Assembly (NCBI GenBank): GCA_020634455.1
Contig: JACKBQ010000001.1
Location: 2,666,001-2,730,000, forward strand
Source: Ardenticatenaceae bacterium
GTDB taxonomy: Bacteria; Chloroflexota; Anaerolineae; Promineifilales; Promineifilaceae
Length of the DNA: 64,000 nt
Direction of reading: 5' to 3'
The position numbers were made by a program, and so were the translations under genes. The notes under the pieces are model-generated. The model worked only from the letters and a program-made list of their open reading frames with translations, made no database searches and was not told where the DNA came from. Positions 43,697-51,192 of the stretch are shown piece after piece. Within the stretch, counting starts at the first letter, position 1; each line of letters opens with the position of its first letter.

Positions 43697-44851
43697 ATGA
43701 TTTACAAGCGCAAAAAGCTGGAAGAGATTGAACAATTGGCCCTTGCTCCCTACGGGCTCAAAAGTGCAGACAGCCGAGGGCGTGTCTATCCCGAAGCAGA
43801 ATCCGCTTCCCGCCCAGCGTTTGAGCGAGACCGCGACCGGATCATCCACACCACCGCCTTCCGCCGCCTGGAGTACAAAACGCAGGTGTTTGTTTATTAC
43901 GAAGGGGATCATTACCGCACCCGCCTGACGCACACGCTGGAAGTGGCCCAATTGGGCCGGTCGCTGGCGCGTGGGCTGGGCTGCAATGAGGAGCTCACCG
44001 AAGCGATCTGCCTGGCGCACGATTTGGGCCATCCCCCCTTTGGCCATGCCGGGGAATATGCGCTCAACCGCCTCATGGCTGAGCATGGCGGCTTCAACCA
44101 CAACACGCAAAGCTACCGCATCGTCACCAAGCTGGAGGAGCGGTACCCGAACTTTCCTGGCCTCAACCTCACCTACGAAACGCGCGAGGGGATGATTAAG
44201 CACGAGACGGATTACGACAAAAGTGATGCCCAAGGCTACGACCCAGATAAGCGCGGCTCGCTGGAAGCGCAGATTGCCAATCTGGCAGATGAAATTGCCT
44301 ACAATGCGCACGATCTGGATGATGGCCTGCGGGCGGGCATGTTTGAGATGGCGGCGCTGGATGAGCTGACCCTGTGGCAGGAGTTGAAGGAAATTGTGGG
44401 CTGGCAGTCGGAACGGCCGTTGCCCAACATCACCCGCCACGAGCTCATCCGCGAACTCATCGGCCTCTCAGTGATGAACGTGCTGGAAACCACCGGCCAA
44501 AAACTGGTGGACAACAAGATTGATTCCCCGGAAAAAGCGCAGCTGCACCCCGAAAATCTGGTTAGCTACTCCCCCGAATTCAAAACCAAAGTGCGCCAGC
44601 TCAAAAAGTTTTTGCTAGACAGCATGTACCATCATTACCGGCTCATCCGCATGCAAACCAAGGCGGAGCGATTTGTTTCCGAGTTGTTCCAGGCGTATGC
44701 CAATGAGCCCAACATGCTGCCCACCGACACCAAAAAGAAGCTGGACGACGCGCCGCTGCACCGGGTCATCACCGACTACATCGCCGGGATGACCGACCGT
44801 TACGCCCTGGACGAGTGGGAAAAGCTGTACGACCCCTACCGCCGCGCCTAG
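43697..44851 (+). CDS. dNTP triphosphohydrolase (dGTPase family)
   Basis: 384-aa HD-domain protein that hydrolyses dNTPs to deoxynucleosides and triphosphate. The N-terminus RDRDRIIHTTAFRRLEYKTQV is the family signature; the HD residues are in RLTHTLEVAQ and AHDLGHPPFGHAGE. The length fits the Dgt-like type 2/3 enzymes. AGGAGG lies 8 nt before the ATG. Likely role: control of dNTP pools, with possible anti-phage action as in some relatives. Confidence 0.93.
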   Translation: MIYKRKKLEEIEQLALAPYGLKSADSRGRVYPEAESASRPAFERDRDRIIHTTAFRRLEYKTQVFVYYEGDHYRTRLTHTLEVAQLGRSLARGLGCNEELTEAICLAHDLGHPPFGHAGEYALNRLMAEHGGFNHNTQSYRIVTKLEERYPNFPGLNLTYETREGMIKHETDYDKSDAQGYDPDKRGSLEAQIANLADEIAYNAHDLDDGLRAGMFEMAALDELTLWQELKEIVGWQSERPLPNITRHELIRELIGLSVMNVLETTGQKLVDNKIDSPEKAQLHPENLVSYSPEFKTKVRQLKKFLLDSMYHHYRLIRMQTKAERFVSELFQAYANEPNMLPTDTKKKLDDAPLHRVITDYIAGMTDRYALDEWEKLYDPYRRA

Positions 44852-44852
44852 A

Positions 44853-44938
44853 TGCAAGTGAAAAGTGATAGAGTGATAAGTGAAAAGTAGGATAAGTGGC
44901 GTTTTACTTTTCACTTTCCACTTTTTACTTTTTACTTG
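44853..44938. repeat. AAGTGAAAAGT palindrome, second copy
   Basis: AAGTGAAAAGTGATAGAGTG on the left is mirrored by TTTTACTTTTCACTTTCC on the right, matching 9428-9485. It ends at the start of the next gene. Confidence 0.7.
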
Positions 44939-44944
44939 CCACCT

Positions 44945-46213
44945 ATGAGAATCCGCCGCCTTTTCCTCTGGCTCAAGCTCCTCCTGCTGGCCGCCCTCTG
45001 CCTGTTTACCTTCACGCGCGAATGGCCTCAATTTGGTGATGAATACACTCAGATTTTGCAGCTTGTGGGTCTGCGCCAGTTCGATTTTTTGCGCTGGGAA
45101 GTAGATGCCATCGTCCAAAAAGCAGAAGGTGTTTTGGCTAACAACGATGCCTTTCTGGATGAGGCAAGCCGCAAGCAAACAATGCTGGATTTCATGACGC
45201 TGATCCAGCAGGCGCAACAGTTGGATAGCCAAATTAGTCAGATTTATGCAGACCCGAACGTGGCTGATCCGGTGGCGGCAACGGCCGTTCTCCAAACCGA
45301 ATACGCCCAAAAACGGGACCAACTCGCCGCCCTTCAGCCCGTCGCCGAGGCGATTGTGCAAGACCAGGTGGGGCAAATATTGGTCGAAGAGGATTTTGGC
45401 GTGTTGGGCCAGGCGTGGCCGCCAGTGATGATGCAGATGGATCCGCTGCCGTCGCTGCTCATCGTCTCCCCGCGTGACCGGATTGAGCGGATTTACGGCG
45501 TGTCGTTGATTCCGGGCTTGTCTACGGCGGAGAAGGATGCGTTGGAAACGGCCGTCTACGAACAGCTTAACCTCTCTGCCCTGGTGGTGCCGATTGGCGG
45601 CCTGGGTACCTACCCCGCCATGATCATGGAAACCGGCAGCATCAACTGGCTGGCAGAAGTCACCGCCCACGAATGGTCCCACCACTGGATGAGCTTCTTC
45701 CCCGTCGGCTGGAACTACGGCGATCCCCAGGTGCGCATCATCAACGAAACCATCGCCTCCATCTTTGACCAGGAGATCGGCAGCCGCGTCATCGAGCGCT
45801 ACTACCCCGAATTTGTGCCGCCTCCCGCGCCTGATATTCTGCCTGAGGTTAGCCCCATCGAACCTCCCGCCTTCGACTACGGTGCCGAGCTTGCCGCCAC
45901 CCGCATTCGCACCGAGGAGCTGCTGGCGCAGGGCGATATTGAGGGGGCTGAGACGTACATGGAAGCACGACGGCTAGTTTTTCTACAAAACGGGTACGGG
46001 ATTCGCAAATTGAACCAGGCGTATTTTGCGTTTTATGGAGCGTATGCGGCCGTTCCTGGTGCAACCGGCAGCGACCCCACCGGCCCCATGCTGCGCGACA
46101 TCCAGGCCCACACCGCTTCCCCTCGCGCCTTCATGGAAGCCGTCGCCCCCATCGCCACCTTTGCTGATCTAGAAGAAATCTGGAACGAGATCACGGTGGT
46201 GGAAAACCAATAG
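44945..46213 (+). CDS. Membrane-anchored HEXXH protein, putative metallopeptidase
   Basis: 422 aa. A signal anchor at residues 7-23 (LWLKLLLLAALCLFTF) precedes a large extracellular domain. The zinc-type motif is HEWSHHWMSFF in VTAHEWSHHW, followed 20 residues later by NETIASIFDQEIG, which could give the third ligand Glu. This pattern fits gluzincin peptidases, although the family is not recognised. The C-terminal part is helical. The start at 44945 is preferred; an earlier TTG lies in the repeat. It follows the dGTPase gene on the same strand. Confidence 0.65.
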   Translation: MRIRRLFLWLKLLLLAALCLFTFTREWPQFGDEYTQILQLVGLRQFDFLRWEVDAIVQKAEGVLANNDAFLDEASRKQTMLDFMTLIQQAQQLDSQISQIYADPNVADPVAATAVLQTEYAQKRDQLAALQPVAEAIVQDQVGQILVEEDFGVLGQAWPPVMMQMDPLPSLLIVSPRDRIERIYGVSLIPGLSTAEKDALETAVYEQLNLSALVVPIGGLGTYPAMIMETGSINWLAEVTAHEWSHHWMSFFPVGWNYGDPQVRIINETIASIFDQEIGSRVIERYYPEFVPPPAPDILPEVSPIEPPAFDYGAELAATRIRTEELLAQGDIEGAETYMEARRLVFLQNGYGIRKLNQAYFAFYGAYAAVPGATGSDPTGPMLRDIQAHTASPRAFMEAVAPIATFADLEEIWNEITVVENQ

Positions 46214-46243
46214 CGGCAACCTGCCAAAACGCGGGAGACATCT

Positions 46244-46705
46244 CTAATCAGGCAGCTCCCCTACAAACTCGACACCATACTGCTGACATACCTGCTCGAT
46301 TACTTCCCCGGCTACCATTGCTTTTGGCGAAGGCAAGGTTATCGCCCGGTAGAATTCCGCATGATGTGGCGTTGTTAAAATGAGATAACGTGCCGTCTCT
46401 GACTCAATACGAAACCCATGTATGGTACCACTTGGAATGTGTACAAAAGCACCGACACCGACTCTCGACCCAGGCCCATCGCCAAGAAAAAAAGATATTT
46501 CGCCTTCAAGTAGGTAGAAAGATTCTACATCGCCGCTGTGTTTGTGAAGAGGGACGCTTTCACCACGCATGGCTCTTTCTTCAACGAGGGCAAACGCCCC
46601 GCCGGTAAGTGCACCTGTTGCTAAAAAATAGGTGGATGTCTCTCCCATCCACCGCAGCTCCGCTTCACCAGATTGGTACAAATAAGCTTCTATCATTCGG
46701 CCCAT
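46244..46705 (-). CDS. Cupin-domain protein
   Basis: 153 aa with a single cupin fold: PLHKHSGDVESFYLLEGEISF gives the metal-type H-x-H...E motif and SGTIHGFR the second motif. AGAGG lies 6 nt before the ATG. Its substrate cannot be inferred. It lies close to a small alpha-beta barrel protein and a LuxR-type regulator on the same strand. Confidence 0.85.
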   Translation of the reverse strand: MGRMIEAYLYQSGEAELRWMGETSTYFLATGALTGGAFALVEERAMRGESVPLHKHSGDVESFYLLEGEISFFLGDGPGSRVGVGAFVHIPSGTIHGFRIESETARYLILTTPHHAEFYRAITLPSPKAMVAGEVIEQVCQQYGVEFVGELPD

Positions 46706-46739
46706 GATAACCTCTGTGTTTTTACACTAATTTCCTGGA

Positions 46740-47024
46740 TCAATATGCCTTCGTTTCTACGGCCTCAACAATCTGAGCTTGAGGATTCATCATGATGGTT
46801 CCTTCGACCCGCCCCCATACCACACGCATGGCATCAAGCAGGGCCTGGGCCTGAACGGCCGTATCAAACTCCAGATCGATGATCACGTAATTGGGGTTGT
46901 CAATGGGCCTCAGAATTTGGTAGCGACGCACGCCGGATTTTTCTCTGCCGACCGGGTCGCTGTCAAAAGCTTGCTTCCAACCTTCGTAGTTGGGTACGGG
47001 GTGTTCGATGCGAAGCATGTACAT
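46740..47024 (-). CDS. Small alpha-beta barrel-like protein
   Basis: 94 aa. The order MLRIEHPVPNYEGWKQAFDS, RRYQILRPIDNPNYVIIDLEFD fits the dimeric ferredoxin-like alpha-beta barrel fold of antibiotic biosynthesis monooxygenase-type proteins. No catalytic residue is clear. AGGAG lies 8 nt before the ATG. It precedes the cupin gene by 34 nt and may be co-transcribed. Confidence 0.6.
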   Translation of the reverse strand: MYMLRIEHPVPNYEGWKQAFDSDPVGREKSGVRRYQILRPIDNPNYVIIDLEFDTAVQAQALLDAMRVVWGRVEGTIMMNPQAQIVEAVETKAY

Positions 47025-47126
47025 ATGTTTTCTCCTATATTTTTGGCAAACTTAAAGAAATGTTCTCATGTAGGAACAATTTTTATCTACGATAATGTTT
47101 TTGATACCAGATTTGATTATGGGTGG

Positions 47127-48302
47127 TTATGTGTTTTGATGTTGGTCTAAAGGCCCACCACGCAGCGGTTGCCCAAGAATGGCCCGCTGCTCGTTATCGC
47201 GCACACGCGGTTCGTAGTGGGAAAAGAACACCCGGCCAATGAGTTCACGTCGGCTGCGTACGGCCGTTTTTTCAAACACACTTTTCAAATGCTGCTGCAC
47301 TGTGTGGACGGAGATCACTAGGCTGGTAGCGATTTCGGCCGTCGAGTTACCTTGCAACACGAGCCGTGTGACTTCTTGTTCACGCTCGGTTAACTCATAA
47401 GCTGCCATCAGTAGTGAGGCAATTCGCGCCGGATGGCTAGGCTCAATAATGACAGCTGTGCGTCGCCCTCCACTGCCAACGAGAGCCGCCCCGTGCAGCA
47501 CCATCCAGCGCCCAGAACGTGAGAGCACCCGCGCCAAAGCCACTTCGCCTGGCGCATTGGCATGTTCGGCCGTGCGCAGGGCGCGCCCTGCCACCGACAG
47601 CACCGCCGGAGGGAGCTTACCGTGCGCCTTCCACTCCCCGCCGGGTAATTCGTCCAGCCAGCGGTCTACCCCAGGCGTGAGCGATTCGACCGTCCAATTT
47701 TCTCTGAGAATTACCAGCCCTGGTGCCTCTAGCCCTTCTGGGTCTGTGGCCTCACCGATCAACAGACCGCGCCGCGCCCCTTCGGCCAGATAGGGAGCAA
47801 TACCAAGCAGGAAGCGACACTCCTCGGCATCAAACAAAGGTTGATCTGCGTTACGGTAAAGCCCTAACACGCCCCAGATATCGCCCGTTAATGTACGCAA
47901 AGCCACTAGCAATTCCTGATCGCCGCCATAGGGACGCACGTACAGATTCCAACCAAGACTGCGGCTGGGATCGCCCTCCGTTGCCTCATGTATTGTAGAG
48001 AAGCCTCGTTCAGAGCGAGCTACATTAGCAATTTTGTGGAAGTCATCTTCAAAATATTCATGAGCCAGCCATTCTGCTGGCAATGGTAGCATTTCGGGGT
48101 TGGCGTTGTAATGGCTGGTGACCAGAAGCGAGGCCGGGTCAAGGGTGTACCAGCAGGGTGTCATATAGTGGGGTATGGTTTGTACCAGAACCTCATTGGA
48201 TCCTTGCCAAAAAGCAATGAGGTCAAGCCCTTGGCCAGCCAAATCGATAATTTTATTTTTTGCTTGCTGTTTTTGGTATGCGCTCATGTGCACATTATAC
48301 AT
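47127..48302 (-). CDS. LuxR-type transcriptional regulator
   Basis: 391 aa. A long sensory N-terminus (about 1-250) with GAF/PAS-like content is followed by a LuxR helix-turn-helix near 325-385: LTEREQEVTRLVLQGNSTAEIA and VISVHTVQQHLKSVFEKTAV. The start at 48302 has AAAGG upstream; an earlier in-frame ATG at 48461 would place the start within the divergent gene. It is divergent from the NTF2-like gene and lies upstream of the alpha-beta barrel and cupin genes on the same strand, which may be targets. Confidence 0.83.
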   Translation of the reverse strand: MYNVHMSAYQKQQAKNKIIDLAGQGLDLIAFWQGSNEVLVQTIPHYMTPCWYTLDPASLLVTSHYNANPEMLPLPAEWLAHEYFEDDFHKIANVARSERGFSTIHEATEGDPSRSLGWNLYVRPYGGDQELLVALRTLTGDIWGVLGLYRNADQPLFDAEECRFLLGIAPYLAEGARRGLLIGEATDPEGLEAPGLVILRENWTVESLTPGVDRWLDELPGGEWKAHGKLPPAVLSVAGRALRTAEHANAPGEVALARVLSRSGRWMVLHGAALVGSGGRRTAVIIEPSHPARIASLLMAAYELTEREQEVTRLVLQGNSTAEIATSLVISVHTVQQHLKSVFEKTAVRSRRELIGRVFFSHYEPRVRDNEQRAILGQPLRGGPLDQHQNT

Positions 48303-48373
48303 TTGAAGACCTTTGAACGATATACCACATTTCTGGTATTTCAATTTTCCCCAATAATTTGTATAAGAGGATA

Positions 48374-48697
48374 ATGGATGGCAATGCACAAACACCTGAA
48401 GAACTGGAGATGCTTCTTGAAGACAGCCTTTTGTTGCGCGACTCAAAATCGCTGATGGCATTGTTTGTGGATGGGGCGGTGCTGGTCATCGGTGGGGAAC
48501 GGGCAGCACGTGGTGAAGATATCGCCCGATTGGCGCTGGCAACATGGGATGGTGACCAGACCTATGTTGCTGCGCCAAAAAGCGTCATTCAGGTGCGCGA
48601 TATAGCTCTCATCATTTCCGAGCGGGGAATTAATATCATATACCGCAATCTTAATAGGAGTTGGCAATACGTTATCGTCTGCCAGCTAGCGGATTGA
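48374..48697 (+). CDS. NTF2/SnoaL-like small protein
   Basis: 107 aa. PEELEMLLEDSLLLRDSKSL followed by LFVDGAVLVIG resembles the start of SnoaL/DUF4440-type NTF2-fold proteins. AGAGG lies 3-7 nt before the ATG at 48374. It is divergent from the LuxR regulator, so it may be controlled by it. Function unknown. Confidence 0.6.
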   Translation: MDGNAQTPEELEMLLEDSLLLRDSKSLMALFVDGAVLVIGGERAARGEDIARLALATWDGDQTYVAAPKSVIQVRDIALIISERGINIIYRNLNRSWQYVIVCQLAD

Positions 48698-48744
48698 TTA
48701 TGGAAGTAGACGGACGGTCATTTGCGTAAGTCTGACTCTTTTTC

Positions 48745-49395
48745 TCAAGACAACAGGGGAACGAAGAACCGTGTCGCAAACTGAACGGCTTCTTGTAACG
48801 TGAAAATTTCTCTGCTGGCAGTGTAGTCAGAGAGCCACTTTTGAGCCGTCTCCGCATCGCGAAGAAATATCATCTCTAGACATAAACTGTCTGCACAACA
48901 TGAATCCGCCACTGCGGCACTCCAGGCAATGCCAACATGTACATCCTGCACTTCCGCGAGATTCAGAATTGTCTCGCCGCACATATTTATCTGAACAGGC
49001 TTGCCGGTAACCCAGCATTGGGACATAACCTGCATTGTTTCCCCAAACATGGGAGCAATGGCTAAGGCATCCAGGGCACACATCGCGTGAATTTGATGCC
49101 CGTTGACCTGAACTTTATGCTCGCGTGCCATCATGGTGAATGGATACGCGCCAACAGGATCGCCTCTCTCCGAAAACGTCACCATGTCATATTGGCTTAG
49201 CACGTTTACGGCTTCGGGAACGTCATCTACCCACTGTGCCATTTCATCCCTGGTGAGGATACGGCCGTTGGTAACAAAAGAGCGAAGCATCTGCTGATGA
49301 AGTACCTTGATCTCTGGAGGGCAGCTATCTTGGCTCTTCTTCAAAGGCAAAATGGTAGTCAGCCGTTTTAACGCAACCTCAAGTTTATTGTTCAT
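48745..49395 (-). CDS. Alkylmercury lyase (MerB)-like protein
   Basis: 216 aa. A winged-helix-like N-terminal part is followed by NGHQIHAMCALDALAIAPMFG, which corresponds to the MerB core with Cys and Asp of C-x-x-D, and ADSCCADSLCLEMIF, which provides the second active-site cysteine. MerB breaks carbon-mercury bonds. No merA, merR or transport gene is nearby, so the substrate may differ. The start at 49395 is chosen to avoid overlap with the upstream gene; ATG 49413 is an alternative. Confidence 0.7.
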   Translation of the reverse strand: MNNKLEVALKRLTTILPLKKSQDSCPPEIKVLHQQMLRSFVTNGRILTRDEMAQWVDDVPEAVNVLSQYDMVTFSERGDPVGAYPFTMMAREHKVQVNGHQIHAMCALDALAIAPMFGETMQVMSQCWVTGKPVQINMCGETILNLAEVQDVHVGIAWSAAVADSCCADSLCLEMIFLRDAETAQKWLSDYTASREIFTLQEAVQFATRFFVPLLS

Positions 49396-49399
49396 TGAG

Positions 49400-49816
49400 T
49401 TATTCTTCTGCATTGGTGTCCAAATCTTGGAGGAGGCGGACGATGCGCTGGGCGTCGGGCCAGTTTTCATCGGAGGGGTCGGACTGGGTGAGGTAAGTTT
49501 CCATATCGGCGAGGGCTTGGGGGTAACGGCCGTTTTCCATCCACATCATCCCCCGATTAAACAGCGCCAGGTAGTAGGTAGGGTCTTCCTTCAGCAAGGC
49601 ATCGAAATCGGCAATCGCCTCATCAAAACGGCCCAGTTCACGCCCCAGTAAAATACCCCGATGCAGCCGCGCCGCCCGGAACGTCGGGTCTACTTCGTAG
49701 GCGCGGCTAAAATAGTGAATGGCACGCTCAAACTCGCGGGCCATGCTGTTTTGGATGCCAAAATAGCGGTGCAGCCCACCCCAAGTATACAAAAGCCACG
49801 CCCACACAAACCGCAT
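49400..49816 (-). CDS. TPR-repeat protein
   Basis: 138 aa with three tetratricopeptide repeats (REFERAIHYFSRAYEVDP, GRFDEAIADFDALLKEDP, GRYPQALADMETYL). A weak hydrophobic stretch at the start (FVWAWLLYTWGG) may be a membrane anchor. TPRs mediate protein contact; no partner is evident. It lies 4 nt upstream of the MerB-like gene and 111 nt after the CoaE fusion gene. Confidence 0.8.
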   Translation of the reverse strand: MRFVWAWLLYTWGGLHRYFGIQNSMAREFERAIHYFSRAYEVDPTFRAARLHRGILLGRELGRFDEAIADFDALLKEDPTYYLALFNRGMMWMENGRYPQALADMETYLTQSDPSDENWPDAQRIVRLLQDLDTNAEE

Positions 49817-49839
49817 TAATTTCCTGCCTAAAAATAAAA

Positions 49840-49909
49840 ATCCGCAGATTTCGCAGATAAGCGCAGATTAGAGGAAAAAATCTGCGAAATCTGCGTTAAT
49901 CTGCGGATA
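49840..49909. repeat. CCGCAGATTTCGCAGAT palindrome
   Basis: ATCCGCAGATTTCGCAGATAA on the left is mirrored by AAATCTGCGTTAATCTGCGGAT on the right. It is the longest copy of the family also seen at 42684 and inside leuS. Confidence 0.8.
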
Positions 49910-49926
49910 AATTCTTAATTCCAAAC

Positions 49927-51192
49927 TTACCCGGCCCGCGTGTCGCGCAGCAGGCGCACCAAATAGTCGGTGCCCTCTGGCTGCGACTCTTCGATGGCCG
50001 ATTGCCACCCCTTGGCCATTTCCTCAAATAGCATCGGCGCGTAATGCTCCGCTTCAAACAGTTCGCGGATAACCGCAGGTGCATCCTGCGGCAAAAAGGC
50101 GACAATAATTTGCCCCATATGCGTCGCCGCCGAAATTTCAATATCTTCCAGCACCGCCTTGCCCGTCTGCGTCGCCATCTCCAGCGGATGGATGTAAATT
50201 TCGTCAACGCGCGCCACCTGGCTGTCGATGTTGTAGCCCAGCACGGCGCTGATTTCCGTGCCTAGTTGGCCAATGAAGTAACCGCGCTCACTCAGCGCCA
50301 TCAGCAGTTCGGCCCGCTTCATTTTTACTTTCCCGTCGGTAGCCTTTTGAATGAGCAGCAAAATGGAGGGGATGTCAGACGGCCGTGCGCGGCGCACCTG
50401 CAAATCGTCCGGGCGGTCGCTCGGTTCTAGACGGGGCGGCGGGGCTTCGCTGGCCGATTTTTGTGGCGTTGCTTTCGGCGCTCCCGCTCTGGGCGAGTTG
50501 GGACGTGCCGTTAATGGTTTGACCGGGGCAGACTCGTCGGGCAGCGGCAAGCGATTCATTGGCTCTGCACTGGCCGGGTCGGGCAATCGCGCCCAGGCAA
50601 TTTCAAATTGGGCCTCGGTATCTTTCATTAAGCCGTTGGTGTCAATCAGTACGTCAGATTGAGCCACTTTTTCTTCTTGCGACGCCTGCCCTTTGATGCG
50701 CACGGCGGCTACTTCCGTTTCCATACCACGACAAACGCGCAGCCGTTCCAACTGCCGCTGAGGACTGCATCGCGTGACCCAAACTTGGTGGCAAATGTCG
50801 CGCAAATTGCCCTCCAGCAGCTTGATTGCCTCGATAAAGATGATCTTCTGCTTGCTGGCCAGGATGCGGGCATCCACGGCTTTACCCACGGCGGGATGCA
50901 CCATCGCTTCCAAATCGGCCAGGGCGGCGGGGTCGTTGAATACAATTTCAGCCAACGTTTTGCGATTGATACGGCCGTCTTCCCTTCGCACTTCCGAGCC
51001 AAAAGCCACCGCAATCGCGGCCTGCATCGTGGCATCGTTGTCCATCAGCTCGTGCACAATCTTGTCGGCATCAATGGTGAGTGCGCCGTGGTCGTAGGCC
51101 AACCGCATCACGGCCGATTTACCCGTGGCAATGTTGCCCGTCAGCCCGACGATTGTTTTGCCTGTGTAGGTGGTTGGTTCTGTGTCACTCAT
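49927..51192 (-). CDS. coaE: Dephospho-CoA kinase fused to a GNAT-like domain
   Basis: 421 aa. Residues about 13-205 are CoaE, the last enzyme of coenzyme A synthesis. They show P-loop GNIATGKSAV, DADKIVHELM, MVHPAVGKAV and the lid-like GMETEVAAVRIKGQ. A low-complexity linker (about 210-265, Pro/Ala/Ser-rich) leads to a second domain (about 268-415) whose start LQVRRARPSDIPSILLLIQKA and later VDEIYIHPLE resemble GNAT acetyltransferases. The acetyl-CoA loop is not clearly conserved. Fusion of a CoA-making enzyme to a GNAT-like domain is unusual. Its start overlaps the ABC-F gene stop by 8 nt. Confidence 0.82.
   Translation of the reverse strand: MSDTEPTTYTGKTIVGLTGNIATGKSAVMRLAYDHGALTIDADKIVHELMDNDATMQAAIAVAFGSEVRREDGRINRKTLAEIVFNDPAALADLEAMVHPAVGKAVDARILASKQKIIFIEAIKLLEGNLRDICHQVWVTRCSPQRQLERLRVCRGMETEVAAVRIKGQASQEEKVAQSDVLIDTNGLMKDTEAQFEIAWARLPDPASAEPMNRLPLPDESAPVKPLTARPNSPRAGAPKATPQKSASEAPPPRLEPSDRPDDLQVRRARPSDIPSILLLIQKATDGKVKMKRAELLMALSERGYFIGQLGTEISAVLGYNIDSQVARVDEIYIHPLEMATQTGKAVLEDIEISAATHMGQIIVAFLPQDAPAVIRELFEAEHYAPMLFEEMAKGWQSAIEESQPEGTDYLVRLLRDTRAG

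Noticed and set aside
48745..49395. Mercury-resistance operon
   Set aside because: No merA, merR, merT or merP gene is nearby; only a MerB-like protein is seen.
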